From JBKBKN01 sp046294625 (lineage in GTDB: Bacteria > Bacteroidota > Bacteroidia > M30B66), in assembly GCA_046294625.1 (NCBI GenBank), contig JBKBKN010000019.1:4262-68261 (forward strand): DNA of 64,000 nucleotides, given 5' to 3'. The notes beneath the pieces are model-generated. The model ran no database searches. It saw nothing but the letters and a program-made list of their open reading frames with translations, and was not told the DNA's origin. The stretch's first letter is position 1, and each line of letters opens with the position of its first letter. The translations under genes and the position numbers were made by a program. This document shows, piece after piece, positions 8,444 through 17,831 of the stretch.

Positions 8444-9400
8444 TTAAAACTTATAGGAAAGACCGATACCAAAAACTTCTTTAAACTGAGTTTTAGGTCC
8501 TCTGCCGACTTCGGTTCTCACGCCATTGATTGTTTCGAATGTGGGCAATTGAATATCATCATCATAAATCAAGTGGGTGAAAATGCTCGTAGTGAGCCAT
8601 TTATTTGCCTTTATATTGATCATGGTTTCCCAATTCACATCGATATTTCTTCTGTTGTCTTTTCGCACATCGGTGTAGTTGTTGAATAGCTGCAAGGTGG
8701 TAAGTAGGCTAACGTTCTTTATCACTTCTTTTTGAAAACGTGCCCGCAACATGGAACCAAACTCAAGACGATATAGTGCACCATCCTTTATTTTATTCCC
8801 ATTAGCATCAAACTCGGCGGCAAAAGTACCAAATTGACCCTGATCAGCTAAGCGCTGATCTCTTACTAACAATAGACGACCTGTAGCCGGCGATACAAAC
8901 ACAGAGAAAAAATCATTGGGTTTGTAATCAATACCGGCAGCAACTGAAAGATAACCGGGAGCAAGAAATCGCGAAATCACCGTGCTATCATCGGGAAAAT
9001 TAAAGCCCGGAGCGAACTGCGTTCTGAAATTCATGAGCAAAGCGTAATAAATCTTATTACCCTTTGTAGCCCTATGCCCATACTTCATGTTCAGATCCAG
9101 CTTGTCTTCATTTTTTCTGAAACCATTGGTCTCATTGGTGATCCAACCATAGCCCATGTCAAGGGTAGTTTCAAAATAGCTTTTTACATTTCGTTTCTTG
9201 ATAAAACCACTGAAAATAGCAGTAGCTGAAAGCGCATTTTCGCCACCTGCGGCCCAGTTGATGAGCGCGACTTGATTAAAATTAAAAGCCATGAACGCTC
9301 CCTTCCGCCAAACGATAAATGAAGTGTCTTCTTTAAGATCGATTTGACCATAACTAGTCAATCTCGCCAAAATCATGGCGAGAATAAAATATTTCTTCAT
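8444..9400 (-). CDS. DUF3078 family outer-membrane-like protein
   Basis: The protein has 318 aa. The N-terminus MKKYFILAMILARLTSYGQ is a signal peptide. The mature part starts with WRKGAFMAFNFNQVALINWAAGGEN, the diagnostic DUF3078 block, and continues with alternating beta-strand sequence to a terminal aromatic residue (GIGLSYKF), as expected of an outer-membrane beta-barrel. No biochemical role is established for the family, which is nearly confined to Bacteroidota. It follows mscL after 12 bases in one operon and ends at a clear terminator. A 7-bp inverted repeat (TCTCGCC/GGCGAGA, 9362-9383) lies in the signal-peptide coding region. Confidence 0.88.
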   Translation of the reverse strand: MKKYFILAMILARLTSYGQIDLKEDTSFIVWRKGAFMAFNFNQVALINWAAGGENALSATAIFSGFIKKRNVKSYFETTLDMGYGWITNETNGFRKNEDKLDLNMKYGHRATKGNKIYYALLMNFRTQFAPGFNFPDDSTVISRFLAPGYLSVAAGIDYKPNDFFSVFVSPATGRLLLVRDQRLADQGQFGTFAAEFDANGNKIKDGALYRLEFGSMLRARFQKEVIKNVSLLTTLQLFNNYTDVRKDNRRNIDVNWETMINIKANKWLTTSIFTHLIYDDDIQLPTFETINGVRTEVGRGPKTQFKEVFGIGLSYKF

Positions 9401-9412
9401 TGTTGCCGGGTT

Positions 9413-9811
9413 TTATTTTTTCAGTAAATCTCTGATTTCAGATAGAAGTTGCTCTTCTTTTGATGGAGCAGGCGGTGCTGCAGGGGCTGCTTCTTCTTTC
9501 TTCTTCATAGAATTCATCCCTTTAATCACCATGAAAATAGCAAACGCCACGATCAAAAAATCGAAAACTGTTTGAATGAAATTACCATATGAAATAGTAA
9601 CTGCTGCTGCTCCTTCAGATGCTTCTTTAATTACAATTGCAAGATCTTTAAAGTCGACACCACCAATCAGCACACCTATCGGGGGCATGATTAAATCGTT
9701 TACCAATGATGATACAATCTTACCGAAGGCTCCGCCGATGATAATACCTACTGCCATGTCAACCACATTTCCGCGCATAGCAAAGGTTTTAAACTCTTGT
9801 AATAGTCCCAT
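9413..9811 (-). CDS. mscL: Large-conductance mechanosensitive channel
   Basis: MscL is a homopentameric inner-membrane channel that opens under membrane tension and relieves hypo-osmotic shock. The 132-residue protein shows the N-terminal amphipathic helix (LLQEFKTFAMRGNVVDMAVG), TM1 (IIIGGAFGKIVSSLVNDLIMPP), the periplasmic loop, TM2 (FLIVAFAIFMVIKGMNSM) and the C-terminal helix (EEQLLSEIRDLLKK). The ATG at 9811 is chosen because a TTG-initiated extension to 9835 would start inside the promoter element at 9833-9840. It is first in an operon with the DUF3078 protein. Confidence 0.97.
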   Translation of the reverse strand: MGLLQEFKTFAMRGNVVDMAVGIIIGGAFGKIVSSLVNDLIMPPIGVLIGGVDFKDLAIVIKEASEGAAAVTISYGNFIQTVFDFLIVAFAIFMVIKGMNSMKKKEEAAPAAPPAPSKEEQLLSEIRDLLKK

Positions 9812-9832
9812 ATTTTTTGTGTTTTTCACTGG

Positions 9833-9840
9833 CAAATATA
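9833..9840 (-). promoter_or_regulatory. -7 promoter element of mscL
   Basis: The minus strand reads TATATTTG followed by CC, an exact TAnnTTTG match 21 bases before the mscL ATG. It decides the mscL start, because the alternative TTG overlaps it. Confidence 0.6.
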
Positions 9841-9937
9841 AGTGATTCTCACAAAAAGATTAAAAAATGTTAAAAAAACACATTACAACAAGCTAAAAGC
9901 CTTCTTCTGAACCAAGGTTGCTCAGTAAAATCATCAA

Positions 9938-11665
9938 TTAAATCTTAGCTTTCTCCACCAAAACAAAGTCTGTAAGTGATTTTACATATTCTGATGAGAA
10001 ATTAAACTCCACACCAGCGATTCTGTAGAGTTCGGGCAGTGTTTTTGTGTAACCTGCAGTTAATGCATCTTTGTATTGTCTCAATGCTCTTTGCGGATTT
10101 TCCTTATAATTCTTCCAAATACCGATTGCCCCTAATTGCGCGATGGCATATTCAATGTAATAAAAAGGCACTTCAAAAATGTGTAATTGCTTGTGCCATC
10201 CACTGCCCTGATATAGCGCATAATCGCTACGATCTACTGCAATCCCTTGTGTTTGATTGGTTATGGTAGTCCAGGCTTTTTCTCTTTCAGCAATCGTGTG
10301 ATCCGGATTTTCATAAACCCAATGTTGAAATGCATCTACACAGGCAATCCAAGGAAAAACACTAAGAATCTTCTCTAATTGAATATGTTTGGCTCGCTTT
10401 AACTCATCTTGGTCTGAAAATATCGTATCCCAATGTTCCATCGCAATCAATTCCATGGCCATAGATGCAACTTCTGCAATTTCAGAAGGGGTGTGTTTGA
10501 AAGCGCTTAATTCTAATTTATCGCATAAAACTGCGTGCACAGCGTGACCACCTTCATGCGCCATCGTAACCACATCTCGCAGATCGCCTGCCGCATTCAT
10601 AAAGATAAAAGGTAATCCTGACTCATATAATGGATAATTGTACCCCCCAGGTGCTTTGCCTATTCTCGATTCCAAATCGAGGTGTCCCAGCTGATTCATG
10701 CGCGCTATGACTTCTGCAAATTCAGGATCTATGGCTTTGAAATTTTTGATGGTAAGCGCTAGGAGTTGTTCACCGTTTTCAAATACTTTCAGTGGCGGGT
10801 TCCCATCGGGATCCACATCAAGGTCATAAGGTTTAAGTATGTCATAACCAAGCCTGCGTTTTCTGTCCTCTTCTATAGCTTGAACAGCCGGAACCACATG
10901 TTTGATTATTGATTGATGAAACTGCTTACAGTCTTCAGGCGAATAGTCGAATCTACCCAATTCCGCGAACATGTAATCTCGGAAATTTTTAAATCCCGCA
11001 TTCAATGCCATCTTATGTCTTTTCTGAAGCAAGTCATCAAATAGCTTATTGAGCTTATCCTTGTCCTGAAAACGACGGTGCATGATCTTATCCAAAATCT
11101 CCTTTCGCAGATTCCGATCTCTTTCTTTTAGAAAATTGGCGGCTTGATTAAAAGTGTATTCCTTATCGTTGTAAAATATGGTCATTGCACCAGAAATTTT
11201 TCCATACTCGCTCGATAAAGTTTGTATTTCTGAAATGAGCTGTAGGTTTTCTTCGCGGAATATTTCGGTTGATTTACGCAGTGACCTGAAATAAATCTGA
11301 AATTTTTGTTCTTGCTCCAATTCATTTAATACGGCCGAAGCTAATATCTTCCGATTAAACTTATCGAAGAACTTTTGAGTATGCGGTTCGATTTCCTGAT
11401 AATAAAAATGCAGTGCATCAGACAAACTCTGATCTTTAGTATTACACGTGTGGCGAATATAGCGCCATGCGAGCTCTTCCTGCATTACTGCTTCCAACTC
11501 GCTCAATTTTTTCAACCAAGCTAAGAGCTGCTCTTTATTGTCAATATCTTCTTGGTCTAGTGTCTCAAATAGTTTCCTCACATCAGCCCATGATGTAATC
11601 ATCAATCGCTGTGGAACGAAAAACCGCGGTTTCTTTGCCGCGGTTTGATTTTGTGTTAATTCCAT
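9938..11665 (-). CDS. M3-family oligoendopeptidase (PepF-like zinc metallopeptidase)
   Basis: A cytoplasmic zinc peptidase that degrades short peptides. The M3 motif HEGGH is at about residues 370-374 (MAHEGGHAVHA), with the downstream Glu ligand in PSEIAEVASMAMEL (about 395-398). The C-terminal region has the family block GSGWHKQLHIFEVPFYYIEYAIAQLGA. At 575 residues it has normal length and no signal peptide. It begins 11 bases after the DUF5606 gene, so the two form an operon. Whether it prefers the PepF or another M3B specificity cannot be read from sequence. Confidence 0.93.
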   Translation of the reverse strand: MELTQNQTAAKKPRFFVPQRLMITSWADVRKLFETLDQEDIDNKEQLLAWLKKLSELEAVMQEELAWRYIRHTCNTKDQSLSDALHFYYQEIEPHTQKFFDKFNRKILASAVLNELEQEQKFQIYFRSLRKSTEIFREENLQLISEIQTLSSEYGKISGAMTIFYNDKEYTFNQAANFLKERDRNLRKEILDKIMHRRFQDKDKLNKLFDDLLQKRHKMALNAGFKNFRDYMFAELGRFDYSPEDCKQFHQSIIKHVVPAVQAIEEDRKRRLGYDILKPYDLDVDPDGNPPLKVFENGEQLLALTIKNFKAIDPEFAEVIARMNQLGHLDLESRIGKAPGGYNYPLYESGLPFIFMNAAGDLRDVVTMAHEGGHAVHAVLCDKLELSAFKHTPSEIAEVASMAMELIAMEHWDTIFSDQDELKRAKHIQLEKILSVFPWIACVDAFQHWVYENPDHTIAEREKAWTTITNQTQGIAVDRSDYALYQGSGWHKQLHIFEVPFYYIEYAIAQLGAIGIWKNYKENPQRALRQYKDALTAGYTKTLPELYRIAGVEFNFSSEYVKSLTDFVLVEKAKI

Positions 11666-11676
11666 TCTAAATGTTT

Positions 11677-12219
11677 TTATCCACCTGTTTTTCTAACCGT
11701 GGTCGGTTTAGACATCCCTTTGGTTGATGCTTTGGGTGCTGCCGTTTTAGGCTGTGCAGCTGCATTTGTCTTTGGCTTAGCAACCGGCTTTTCAGCAATC
11801 ACTTCTGCCGTTTTATCCTGCTTGCCTTCAGGTTCTTTATCGAGAAAACCTTTCTCAAGCAAAATATTATACCAAGTGAAGACCTTCTTCATATCAGATA
11901 CAAAAACCCGCTCTTCGTCATGCTCAGGAAAAGATTCCTTGAAAAGTGATTTCACTTCCTTGTTATCAGTCTTTGCATTAACCGCAATTGCAGAGCTGTT
12001 TTGCTTTTCTTTAATTTTTTTCAACACTTCGGTGAGCGGCACATCATCGCCAACAGAGTAGATGCTAATATCTTCCAGTGCACTCACTTTATGAGATGCG
12101 TAGATCGGCATTCTTTTATTATCAGCGAGCGATTCCACAATAATTCCGTTTCTCGACTGAGCTACCACTTTGTATAACCCGCTCATGCCTGACACTGATA
12201 TGATTCCACTTATGTCCAT
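11677..12219 (-). CDS. DUF5606 family protein
   Basis: The start MDISGIISVSGMSGLYKVVAQSRNGIIVESL is characteristic of DUF5606, a small Bacteroidota family of unknown function. The region to about residue 130 is conserved (VFTWYNILLEKGFLD closes it). The last 50 residues are a low-complexity Lys/Ala/Pro/Thr tail (PKTAAPKASTKG), probably disordered and perhaps nucleic-acid binding. The protein has 180 aa and no signal peptide. It is the first gene of an operon with the M3 peptidase and has its own promoter. Confidence 0.85.
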   Translation of the reverse strand: MDISGIISVSGMSGLYKVVAQSRNGIIVESLADNKRMPIYASHKVSALEDISIYSVGDDVPLTEVLKKIKEKQNSSAIAVNAKTDNKEVKSLFKESFPEHDEERVFVSDMKKVFTWYNILLEKGFLDKEPEGKQDKTAEVIAEKPVAKPKTNAAAQPKTAAPKASTKGMSKPTTVRKTGG

Positions 12220-12239
12220 ACGTATTTTATATATTGCTG

Positions 12240-12247
12240 CAAACCTA
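12240..12247 (-). promoter_or_regulatory. -7 promoter element of the DUF5606/M3 peptidase operon
   Basis: The minus strand reads TAGGTTTG followed by CAGC, an exact TAnnTTTG match 20 bases upstream of the ATG at 12219. Confidence 0.6.
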
Positions 12248-12276
12248 TTGAATTTGTCTCAAAATACAAGTGTGTT

Positions 12277-15102
12277 TCACCTTTCTATCACAATTTTGTG
12301 AAAGGACCTCCATTGCGAACCTGCATCCGTGACTTGTAAGATGTACATTCCTGATTTTAATCCTGTATGTAAGGTGTGATATTCTTGAGCACCATCAGCT
12401 ATAGCTGTATAAACTTCTTTTCCTTGCAAATCGACGATGCGTATATTTAACTTTTGATTGGGGATATACTTAATTTTGAGTATTCCATCTGCCGAAGGAT
12501 TAGGATAAATGTTTATTGGATTGATACTCGTAGTTAAAATAGAAGTCGGTTGATTTATTGATTCATAAAACTCTTGCGCGGCATCGGCTATCATTAAAAG
12601 TGAATCTAAACTCGAAGCACCGATAAGTGCAAATACAATGATGGTTTCTTCATTATTAAATAGTTGATAAGGCCCCGACGATATCACAGATGCTACATCT
12701 GCCCCGGTATTACTCAAACCGGCAACAAGGCGGGTATTGCTCAACGCAAAATATTTTTCATCAACAGTGAAATTATCGCTGACATTGATTTGTTGACCAC
12801 TTTCCTGCTCATTGAGATTAATGGCATAGGTGTTAAAATTGTTTCCTTTTATCAGCATGGCACCGACAAATAAAGTATCTGCATTGGGATTATAAGTAAA
12901 ACTTAATTTTTTATCCGGATATGATGCTATTCTGTTATTAAAAAACTCAGGCAAATCCCAATCTAGAAAAAGACCAACATACATCGGATTAAGCTGCAAA
13001 GCAGGTCCATCATTTTTAATGGTATACTCCAAAATAACCGAATTTTTTGCCAGTCCGGTTTGCGGCACATAGCCCTTTAAATCAGCTGTGAGCTGCAAAT
13101 AAGGCTCAGTAAAACGATTGTCAAAAGAACCTTGAAACAAATCATAAAAACCATCAGACGGAATAGCACTAATTCGTTCCAGCAGCTGAAAATCTCGATC
13201 GGTTTGCGAGCCGCTGGTTCTAGCCATATTAAAAACTCTTTGCGGATTAAGCCCTACCATAAAGTTGCCTTCAAACAGAAGATTGTTGTTTGACCTGAAA
13301 CGAAAACCGCGTGTATTGATCAAAGGGTTATTCACCTTTCCTATTTCGCTCACACTGTTAAGCGTAGTGGATATGCTGTTTTGCAAACGAACAAAATCAG
13401 CATTTACTGTAAACTGATAATATTGAGTGCTAACCTGAGCATCGGCCCATATATCGAATCGAATCACAATAGTGTCATTGATTTGGGCATTGTCATTCAC
13501 ATGAATTCTAAAAGGTTGTTGGTGATTGCTGGTAAAAGCCAAAGTGGCCATGCTGCCTAACGGTTTGAAAGGATTGAGTAAAGTTGCACCTCCCCTAACC
13601 ACTGATGCATTGCATACCGCAAATTGTGTGGGCTCAAGCAAATTGGTAAAGGTTCCTGATAGCAAAACTGTGTCGCCCGATAGAAACAAATTGTTTTTCT
13701 CATCACGAATTTGAATGTCATGCAATAAGACCGATTTTTTGTCATCTTCGGTCAACGCCCTAAACATATTGACCCTACCATACCCCATTTTATTGATGTA
13801 GTCTGCATTATCAGGCAAATTGTCAACACGATCTGCTGTTACTTTAAGTAATTGCAAAATCTGAATGCCGGTCAGGTGCGGGAATTTTGATTTTACAACA
13901 GCTGCACAACCCGCTGCTACAGGCGAAGACATTGATGTTCCGTTAGAATAAATGTAGCTATTGTCAGGCCATGTGGATAATACATTTTCGCCGGGAGCAT
14001 ACAAGTCCATGTGATATCCATAATTAGAAAAATCCGATTTTGCGTCGTTTGGTCCTGTTGACCCCACTGCTGCAGTAAAATCGTAGGATGCTGGATAAAA
14101 TAGTCTTTGATTACTATTGTTGCCCGCACCGCAAAATATTGCTGCGCCTTTGTTGATCGCCGAATAGCGTACGATTTCTTGATTAATCAAGCTTGGCTGA
14201 AAGCTTCCCCATGAACAGTTAATCACCTGACAGCCTTGGTCGGCTGCAAATATGATTGACTCGTAAGCCGCAATTAATGCTCCTGAAGCATTGGTAATTT
14301 TAATCGGTAAAAATCGAGTACGAAAGCCACTCCCGGCAATGCCAATCTGATTATTTGTCATTGCTGAAGAAAGGCCGTTAACATGAACTCCATGGCCACT
14401 CGTATTCACCTGCGGATTGTTGTCACCTTCTCCTAAATCCCATCCATAAAAATTATCCACAAAGCCATCCATATCATCATCTATTCCATTGATCGGGTCT
14501 GCATAATTAAAGGCAATGTTGGGGTAAAGGTCAGGGTGGTCCAGATCGGTGCCGGTATCAGAAATCCCGATCACTACATTGGTGTCGCCCTGTTCCACTG
14601 CCCATGCTTCAAAAGCTCGAATACGCTCAAGCGCATATTGATTCTGCACACTATCGTCGTTGGGGGTAAAGCATAGTTCAGGAATAAAATGAGGTTCAAT
14701 CGCCGAAAATACCTTGACTTTGTTTACCAGTTTTATGGCTTCTTCAACTGAGAAATTGCTTTGAAATAATAAGCGTCCATGTCGGCTTAGGTCAGCAAGT
14801 CGAAATCCGGCTTCGTCATGCGTCATCTCCGGCTTTTTTGCCAATGGAAATCGATACACAAAGGATAAGTCAGGAATAAAATTCTGAAGCTGTAAAAGGG
14901 CATCTTGAAATTCAGCTTGCGGAACATTCGCATCGATAATCACATTAACCACACCTGCTGCAATTGCTGTTCCTTCGTCTCTTGTTTTAACTATTCGCGT
15001 GTTAGGGTCGAGTAAATGAATGGATTGGGAAGATAATATGCCAGCTAATAAAAGACATTTGCCAAAAACAGCGACATGAAAAATAAACTTCAATCTACTC
15101 AT
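12277..15102 (-). CDS. Secreted S8 (subtilisin-like) serine protease with T9SS sorting domain
   Basis: The protein has 941 aa from ATG 15102. The signal peptide (MSRLKFIFHVAVFGKCLLLAG) is followed by a propeptide-like region and an S8 domain. The triad is Asp in GISDTG (about 182), His in SGHGVHVNG (about 237) and Ser in NGTSMSSPVAAG (about 390). NGIDDDMDGFVDN is a calcium-site-like loop. Beta-rich domains follow, and the last 80 residues (INIYPNPSADG to HKIVIER) are a type A T9SS sorting domain, so the protein should cross the outer membrane by the Por system and be surface-bound or released. A TTG at 15132 would add a non-signal extension and overlap the promoter, so I reject it. Confidence 0.95.
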   Translation of the reverse strand: MSRLKFIFHVAVFGKCLLLAGILSSQSIHLLDPNTRIVKTRDEGTAIAAGVVNVIIDANVPQAEFQDALLQLQNFIPDLSFVYRFPLAKKPEMTHDEAGFRLADLSRHGRLLFQSNFSVEEAIKLVNKVKVFSAIEPHFIPELCFTPNDDSVQNQYALERIRAFEAWAVEQGDTNVVIGISDTGTDLDHPDLYPNIAFNYADPINGIDDDMDGFVDNFYGWDLGEGDNNPQVNTSGHGVHVNGLSSAMTNNQIGIAGSGFRTRFLPIKITNASGALIAAYESIIFAADQGCQVINCSWGSFQPSLINQEIVRYSAINKGAAIFCGAGNNSNQRLFYPASYDFTAAVGSTGPNDAKSDFSNYGYHMDLYAPGENVLSTWPDNSYIYSNGTSMSSPVAAGCAAVVKSKFPHLTGIQILQLLKVTADRVDNLPDNADYINKMGYGRVNMFRALTEDDKKSVLLHDIQIRDEKNNLFLSGDTVLLSGTFTNLLEPTQFAVCNASVVRGGATLLNPFKPLGSMATLAFTSNHQQPFRIHVNDNAQINDTIVIRFDIWADAQVSTQYYQFTVNADFVRLQNSISTTLNSVSEIGKVNNPLINTRGFRFRSNNNLLFEGNFMVGLNPQRVFNMARTSGSQTDRDFQLLERISAIPSDGFYDLFQGSFDNRFTEPYLQLTADLKGYVPQTGLAKNSVILEYTIKNDGPALQLNPMYVGLFLDWDLPEFFNNRIASYPDKKLSFTYNPNADTLFVGAMLIKGNNFNTYAINLNEQESGQQINVSDNFTVDEKYFALSNTRLVAGLSNTGADVASVISSGPYQLFNNEETIIVFALIGASSLDSLLMIADAAQEFYESINQPTSILTTSINPINIYPNPSADGILKIKYIPNQKLNIRIVDLQGKEVYTAIADGAQEYHTLHTGLKSGMYILQVTDAGSQWRSFHKIVIER

Positions 15103-15107
15103 TTCTA

Positions 15108-15115
15108 CAAAGGTA
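15108..15115 (-). promoter_or_regulatory. -7 promoter element of the S8 protease, almost at the start codon
   Basis: The minus strand reads TACCTTTG only 5 bases before the ATG at 15102. With initiation a few bases after the element, the mRNA would have a leader of about 0-3 bases. Confidence 0.5.
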
Positions 15116-15160
15116 TGTTTTTGAATCAACAATTATTAGTTGTGCATGTTGATCAAAATA

Positions 15161-15195
15161 AAAAAAGACGGCCTCTACAAAGAGAAGCCGCCTGC
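15161..15195 (-). terminator. Probable terminator of the small conserved protein gene
   Basis: An imperfect GC-rich hairpin (GGCCTCT with AGAGAAGCC, and flanking C/G pairs) is followed on the minus strand by a run of six or more U. It separates the 15213-15485 gene from the S8 protease. Confidence 0.75.
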
Positions 15196-15212
15196 TAACC
15201 TACCTAAACCAA

Positions 15213-15485
15213 TCAAAAAACCACATCGGTTATGCAAGATGTGGGTATCGTTATACCGCCTTTAAGGCAGACATATTCTTGAGATGCGAACCAGATAGTC
15301 GTGTGAACTACATTTATCCCTTCACTGGTGTTGAAATAAATGCTTACTTTGGTTTTCATTAGATTGCCCAATGATTCAGCCTTTTTCAGTTTGCAAATTA
15401 AATCATTTTTTTTATTCCTCGCAGGCTGAAGTATCATCCAAGGAATGTTTTCTTTTTCGATTAAATTAGCTGCAAGTGTATTCAT
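15213..15485 (-). CDS. Small conserved Bacteroidota protein of unknown function
   Basis: The 90-residue protein starts at ATG 15485 (MNTLAANLIEKENIPW). It has two parts: a charged N-terminal half and a beta-rich C-terminal half (KVSIYFNTSEGINVVHTTIWF, then LKGGITIPTSCITDVVF). The pattern of a strand pair ending in a GG-x-x-IP-x-x-x-I motif is one I recognise from short hypothetical proteins of Flavobacteriia and relatives; no function is assigned. It has no signal peptide or membrane segment. It stands alone between the histidine kinase gene and the S8 protease, with its own terminator. Confidence 0.7.
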   Translation of the reverse strand: MNTLAANLIEKENIPWMILQPARNKKNDLICKLKKAESLGNLMKTKVSIYFNTSEGINVVHTTIWFASQEYVCLKGGITIPTSCITDVVF

Positions 15486-15690
15486 AATATTAGATTTTAA
15501 TTTAACAACAACATAAGATTTAACGAGCATCTTGTTCGTTTGTGTTTGACTTAGGATTATTTAACCTATTCGGTCATTTTTTCTAAAATTTGTTAACCAC
15601 AGAAAGATCATCAACACACTGTTCACAAGATATTATGACAAAATAAGGCAACGACTATTAATTTGACCTTATACCGGAATTAAAAGCCAG

Positions 15691-17064
15691 TTAAACTTGA
15701 TTTTTGGGAATTCTTACCTTGAAATGAGTGTATTCATTCGGCACGGAATCGAGCGAGATTTCGCCGCCATGAATCTTAATTATTTTTTCAATGAGTGGCA
15801 ATCCAAGTCCATGACCGGGAATGCTAATTGCATCTTTCGACCTGTAAAAGGGCTGAAATATCATTTTAAAATCTTCTTTTCTTATTCCAATGCCTTGATC
15901 AAGAAAGCTCACTAGAATGTTCTTCTCATCGAAATCCAGCTCGACATCAACGGAGCGATTTTTGGAGAACTTACAACCGTTTTCAGCAAAGTTGGTAAGA
16001 GCAGTTTTCAGCAAATGCGGGTTACCTTCCACTACAAAATCATTTTCATTCTCCGGCAATGATTTAAAATTGACATGGACAGTGTAAGTGGGATTGAATT
16101 TACGAATATCTGATTGTACCTGCCACAGCAAGTCATCTACTCTAACCGATACAAAGTTGAAGTCTTTACGATCAGTGTTAGTCTGTGCCAGCAACAAAAG
16201 TCGATTGCAAATTATATTTAGGTTTCTGATATCATCCAAAACGCTTTGAATCGTTCGCATGTAATCTTCCTTTTCTCGCTCTTTGAGCAAAACCACTTCG
16301 AGTTGTCCGGTCATTGCAGTGAGTGGTGTTCTGAGTTCATGCGATGCATTTGCCACAAAGTTTTTTTGCATAATGAATGCTAACTCAAGTCGTTCGAGCA
16401 TGCGATTAAAGGTTAATGCAAGTTTCTCAATTTCATCTTGCCCTTTACCTTCATCTAATCTCAGATTAAGCGAAGTCTCGGTGATGTTCTCCACCTTTTG
16501 AATAATTCCGGTAATAGGTGATAAAGCTTTACTTGAAAAAATCCAGCCACCAATAGCGATGATAACCAAAACAACAGCATAATTGATTACCAGAATATTT
16601 CTTAGATTCTTTAGCTTACTGTATCCGAATCGGTCGGTTGCTGCTGCGAACACTAAATAGGGTTGGCCATTAGTCTCATATCGCAATCCATAGATTTCAT
16701 AGATGTCTTTGGTAACCTTTATTTCCCCTTCGAAAAATAATTTCTTCTTGAGGTTATCGGATATTTCAATGAGGTCATCATTAATTGATTTGTAAATGCT
16801 TTCCCCTTTGCTGTTGAAAATATAAATATGTTCTTCGGGCAATGTGGATGGCGCTGTATTCTCTATTATTCTGAGCAAATTGGCATCAACTTCATCTACA
16901 TCAATGAATAGTTTAGCCATTGAATGCGCTTTATTAGCCAGTCGCTCATAAAACTCTGTGGAACGATAAGTTGAAGAGAATGCATAAATAAAAACAGAAG
17001 AAGCGAGAATCGTTAAGGCGACTATGGCTATGAAGAGCAATGTAAGCCTTGTGCGAATCTGCAT
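15691..17064 (-). CDS. Sensor histidine kinase (HAMP-HisKA-HATPase)
   Basis: The 457-residue membrane kinase has TM1 (about residues 8-30), an extracytoplasmic sensor region (about 31-155) and TM2 (ILVINYAVVLVIIAIGGWIF). HAMP follows, then HisKA with the phospho-acceptor His at about 242 in NASHELRTPLTA. The HATPase has an N box (NFAENGCKFS), a G1 box (FLDQGIGI) and a G2 box (GHGLGLPL). It overlaps the response regulator gene by one base (TAATG), so the pair is translationally coupled. Layout resembles CusS/heavy-metal-type kinases, but no metal or efflux genes lie next to it, so the signal is unknown. Confidence 0.95.
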   Translation of the reverse strand: MQIRTRLTLLFIAIVALTILASSVFIYAFSSTYRSTEFYERLANKAHSMAKLFIDVDEVDANLLRIIENTAPSTLPEEHIYIFNSKGESIYKSINDDLIEISDNLKKKLFFEGEIKVTKDIYEIYGLRYETNGQPYLVFAAATDRFGYSKLKNLRNILVINYAVVLVIIAIGGWIFSSKALSPITGIIQKVENITETSLNLRLDEGKGQDEIEKLALTFNRMLERLELAFIMQKNFVANASHELRTPLTAMTGQLEVVLLKEREKEDYMRTIQSVLDDIRNLNIICNRLLLLAQTNTDRKDFNFVSVRVDDLLWQVQSDIRKFNPTYTVHVNFKSLPENENDFVVEGNPHLLKTALTNFAENGCKFSKNRSVDVELDFDEKNILVSFLDQGIGIRKEDFKMIFQPFYRSKDAISIPGHGLGLPLIEKIIKIHGGEISLDSVPNEYTHFKVRIPKNQV

Positions 17065-17741
17065 TAGTCTTCTTTAAGAATATATCCCATTCCTATTTGT
17101 GTGTGAATAAGTTTAGGTTCAAAATCCTTATCTACTTTCTTTCTAAGAAAATTCACATACACATCAACTACATTGGTACCTGTATCGAAATGCACATCCC
17201 AAACCTTTTCTGCAATCTGAGCTCTCGAAAGCACTTTGCCCTTATTGCGCATGAAATATTCTAACAGCGCATATTCTTTTGCTGTGAGGTCGATGATTTT
17301 GTCTCCGCGCTTGGCATTTTTACGGTCTAGGTTCAGTTCCAAATCCGCAACTTTAATCGTATTGCTGGTTTCTAAAATTCCCGATGAACGCTTTGTTAAT
17401 GCTTTAATTCGAGCTAGTAATTCTTTAAATTCAAAAGGTTTCACAAGATAATCGTCAGCTCCGGCGTCAAATCCACTTACCTTGTCATCTGTGGTACCTA
17501 ATGCAGTGAGCATTAATATGGGTGTTGATGCATTTTGATTTCTAACTTCCTTGCACAACTCCATGCCGTTCATGTAAGGAATGATTACATCAAAAATCAT
17601 TAGATCGTAACTGTTTCGTTTAGCAAGTTGAAGACCCATCTGCCCGTCATAAGCAATATCAACATCATACTTGTTTTCTTCCAACCCTTGCTTGATGAAT
17701 GAAGAAACCTTCGGCTCGTCTTCTACTAATAATATATGCAT
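17064..17741 (-). CDS. OmpR-family response regulator
   Basis: The receiver domain (MHILLVEDEPKVSSFIKQGL) has the phospho-acceptor Asp at about residue 51 (MIFDVIIPYMNGMEL) and the conserved Lys in DDYLVKPFEFKELLARI. The C-terminal winged-helix domain includes LTAKEYALLEYFMRNKGKVLSRAQI and the recognition region NVVDVYVNFLRKKVD. The protein has 225 aa, normal for the family. It is first in the operon with its kinase and has a TAnnTTTG promoter at 17758-17765. Targets are unknown. Confidence 0.96.
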   Translation of the reverse strand: MHILLVEDEPKVSSFIKQGLEENKYDVDIAYDGQMGLQLAKRNSYDLMIFDVIIPYMNGMELCKEVRNQNASTPILMLTALGTTDDKVSGFDAGADDYLVKPFEFKELLARIKALTKRSSGILETSNTIKVADLELNLDRKNAKRGDKIIDLTAKEYALLEYFMRNKGKVLSRAQIAEKVWDVHFDTGTNVVDVYVNFLRKKVDKDFEPKLIHTQIGMGYILKED

Positions 17742-17757
17742 CGTATTATTTTTTATG

Positions 17758-17765
17758 CAAAAATA
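17758..17765 (-). promoter_or_regulatory. -7 promoter element of the two-component operon
   Basis: The minus strand reads TATTTTTG followed by CAT, an exact TAnnTTTG match 16 bases before the response-regulator ATG. Confidence 0.6.
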
Positions 17766-17831
17766 AATCCAACCTGCAAGTCCTTAATTAAACCGAAATT
17801 AAAATAACTATCGATTGTGCAGGAGCTGAAT

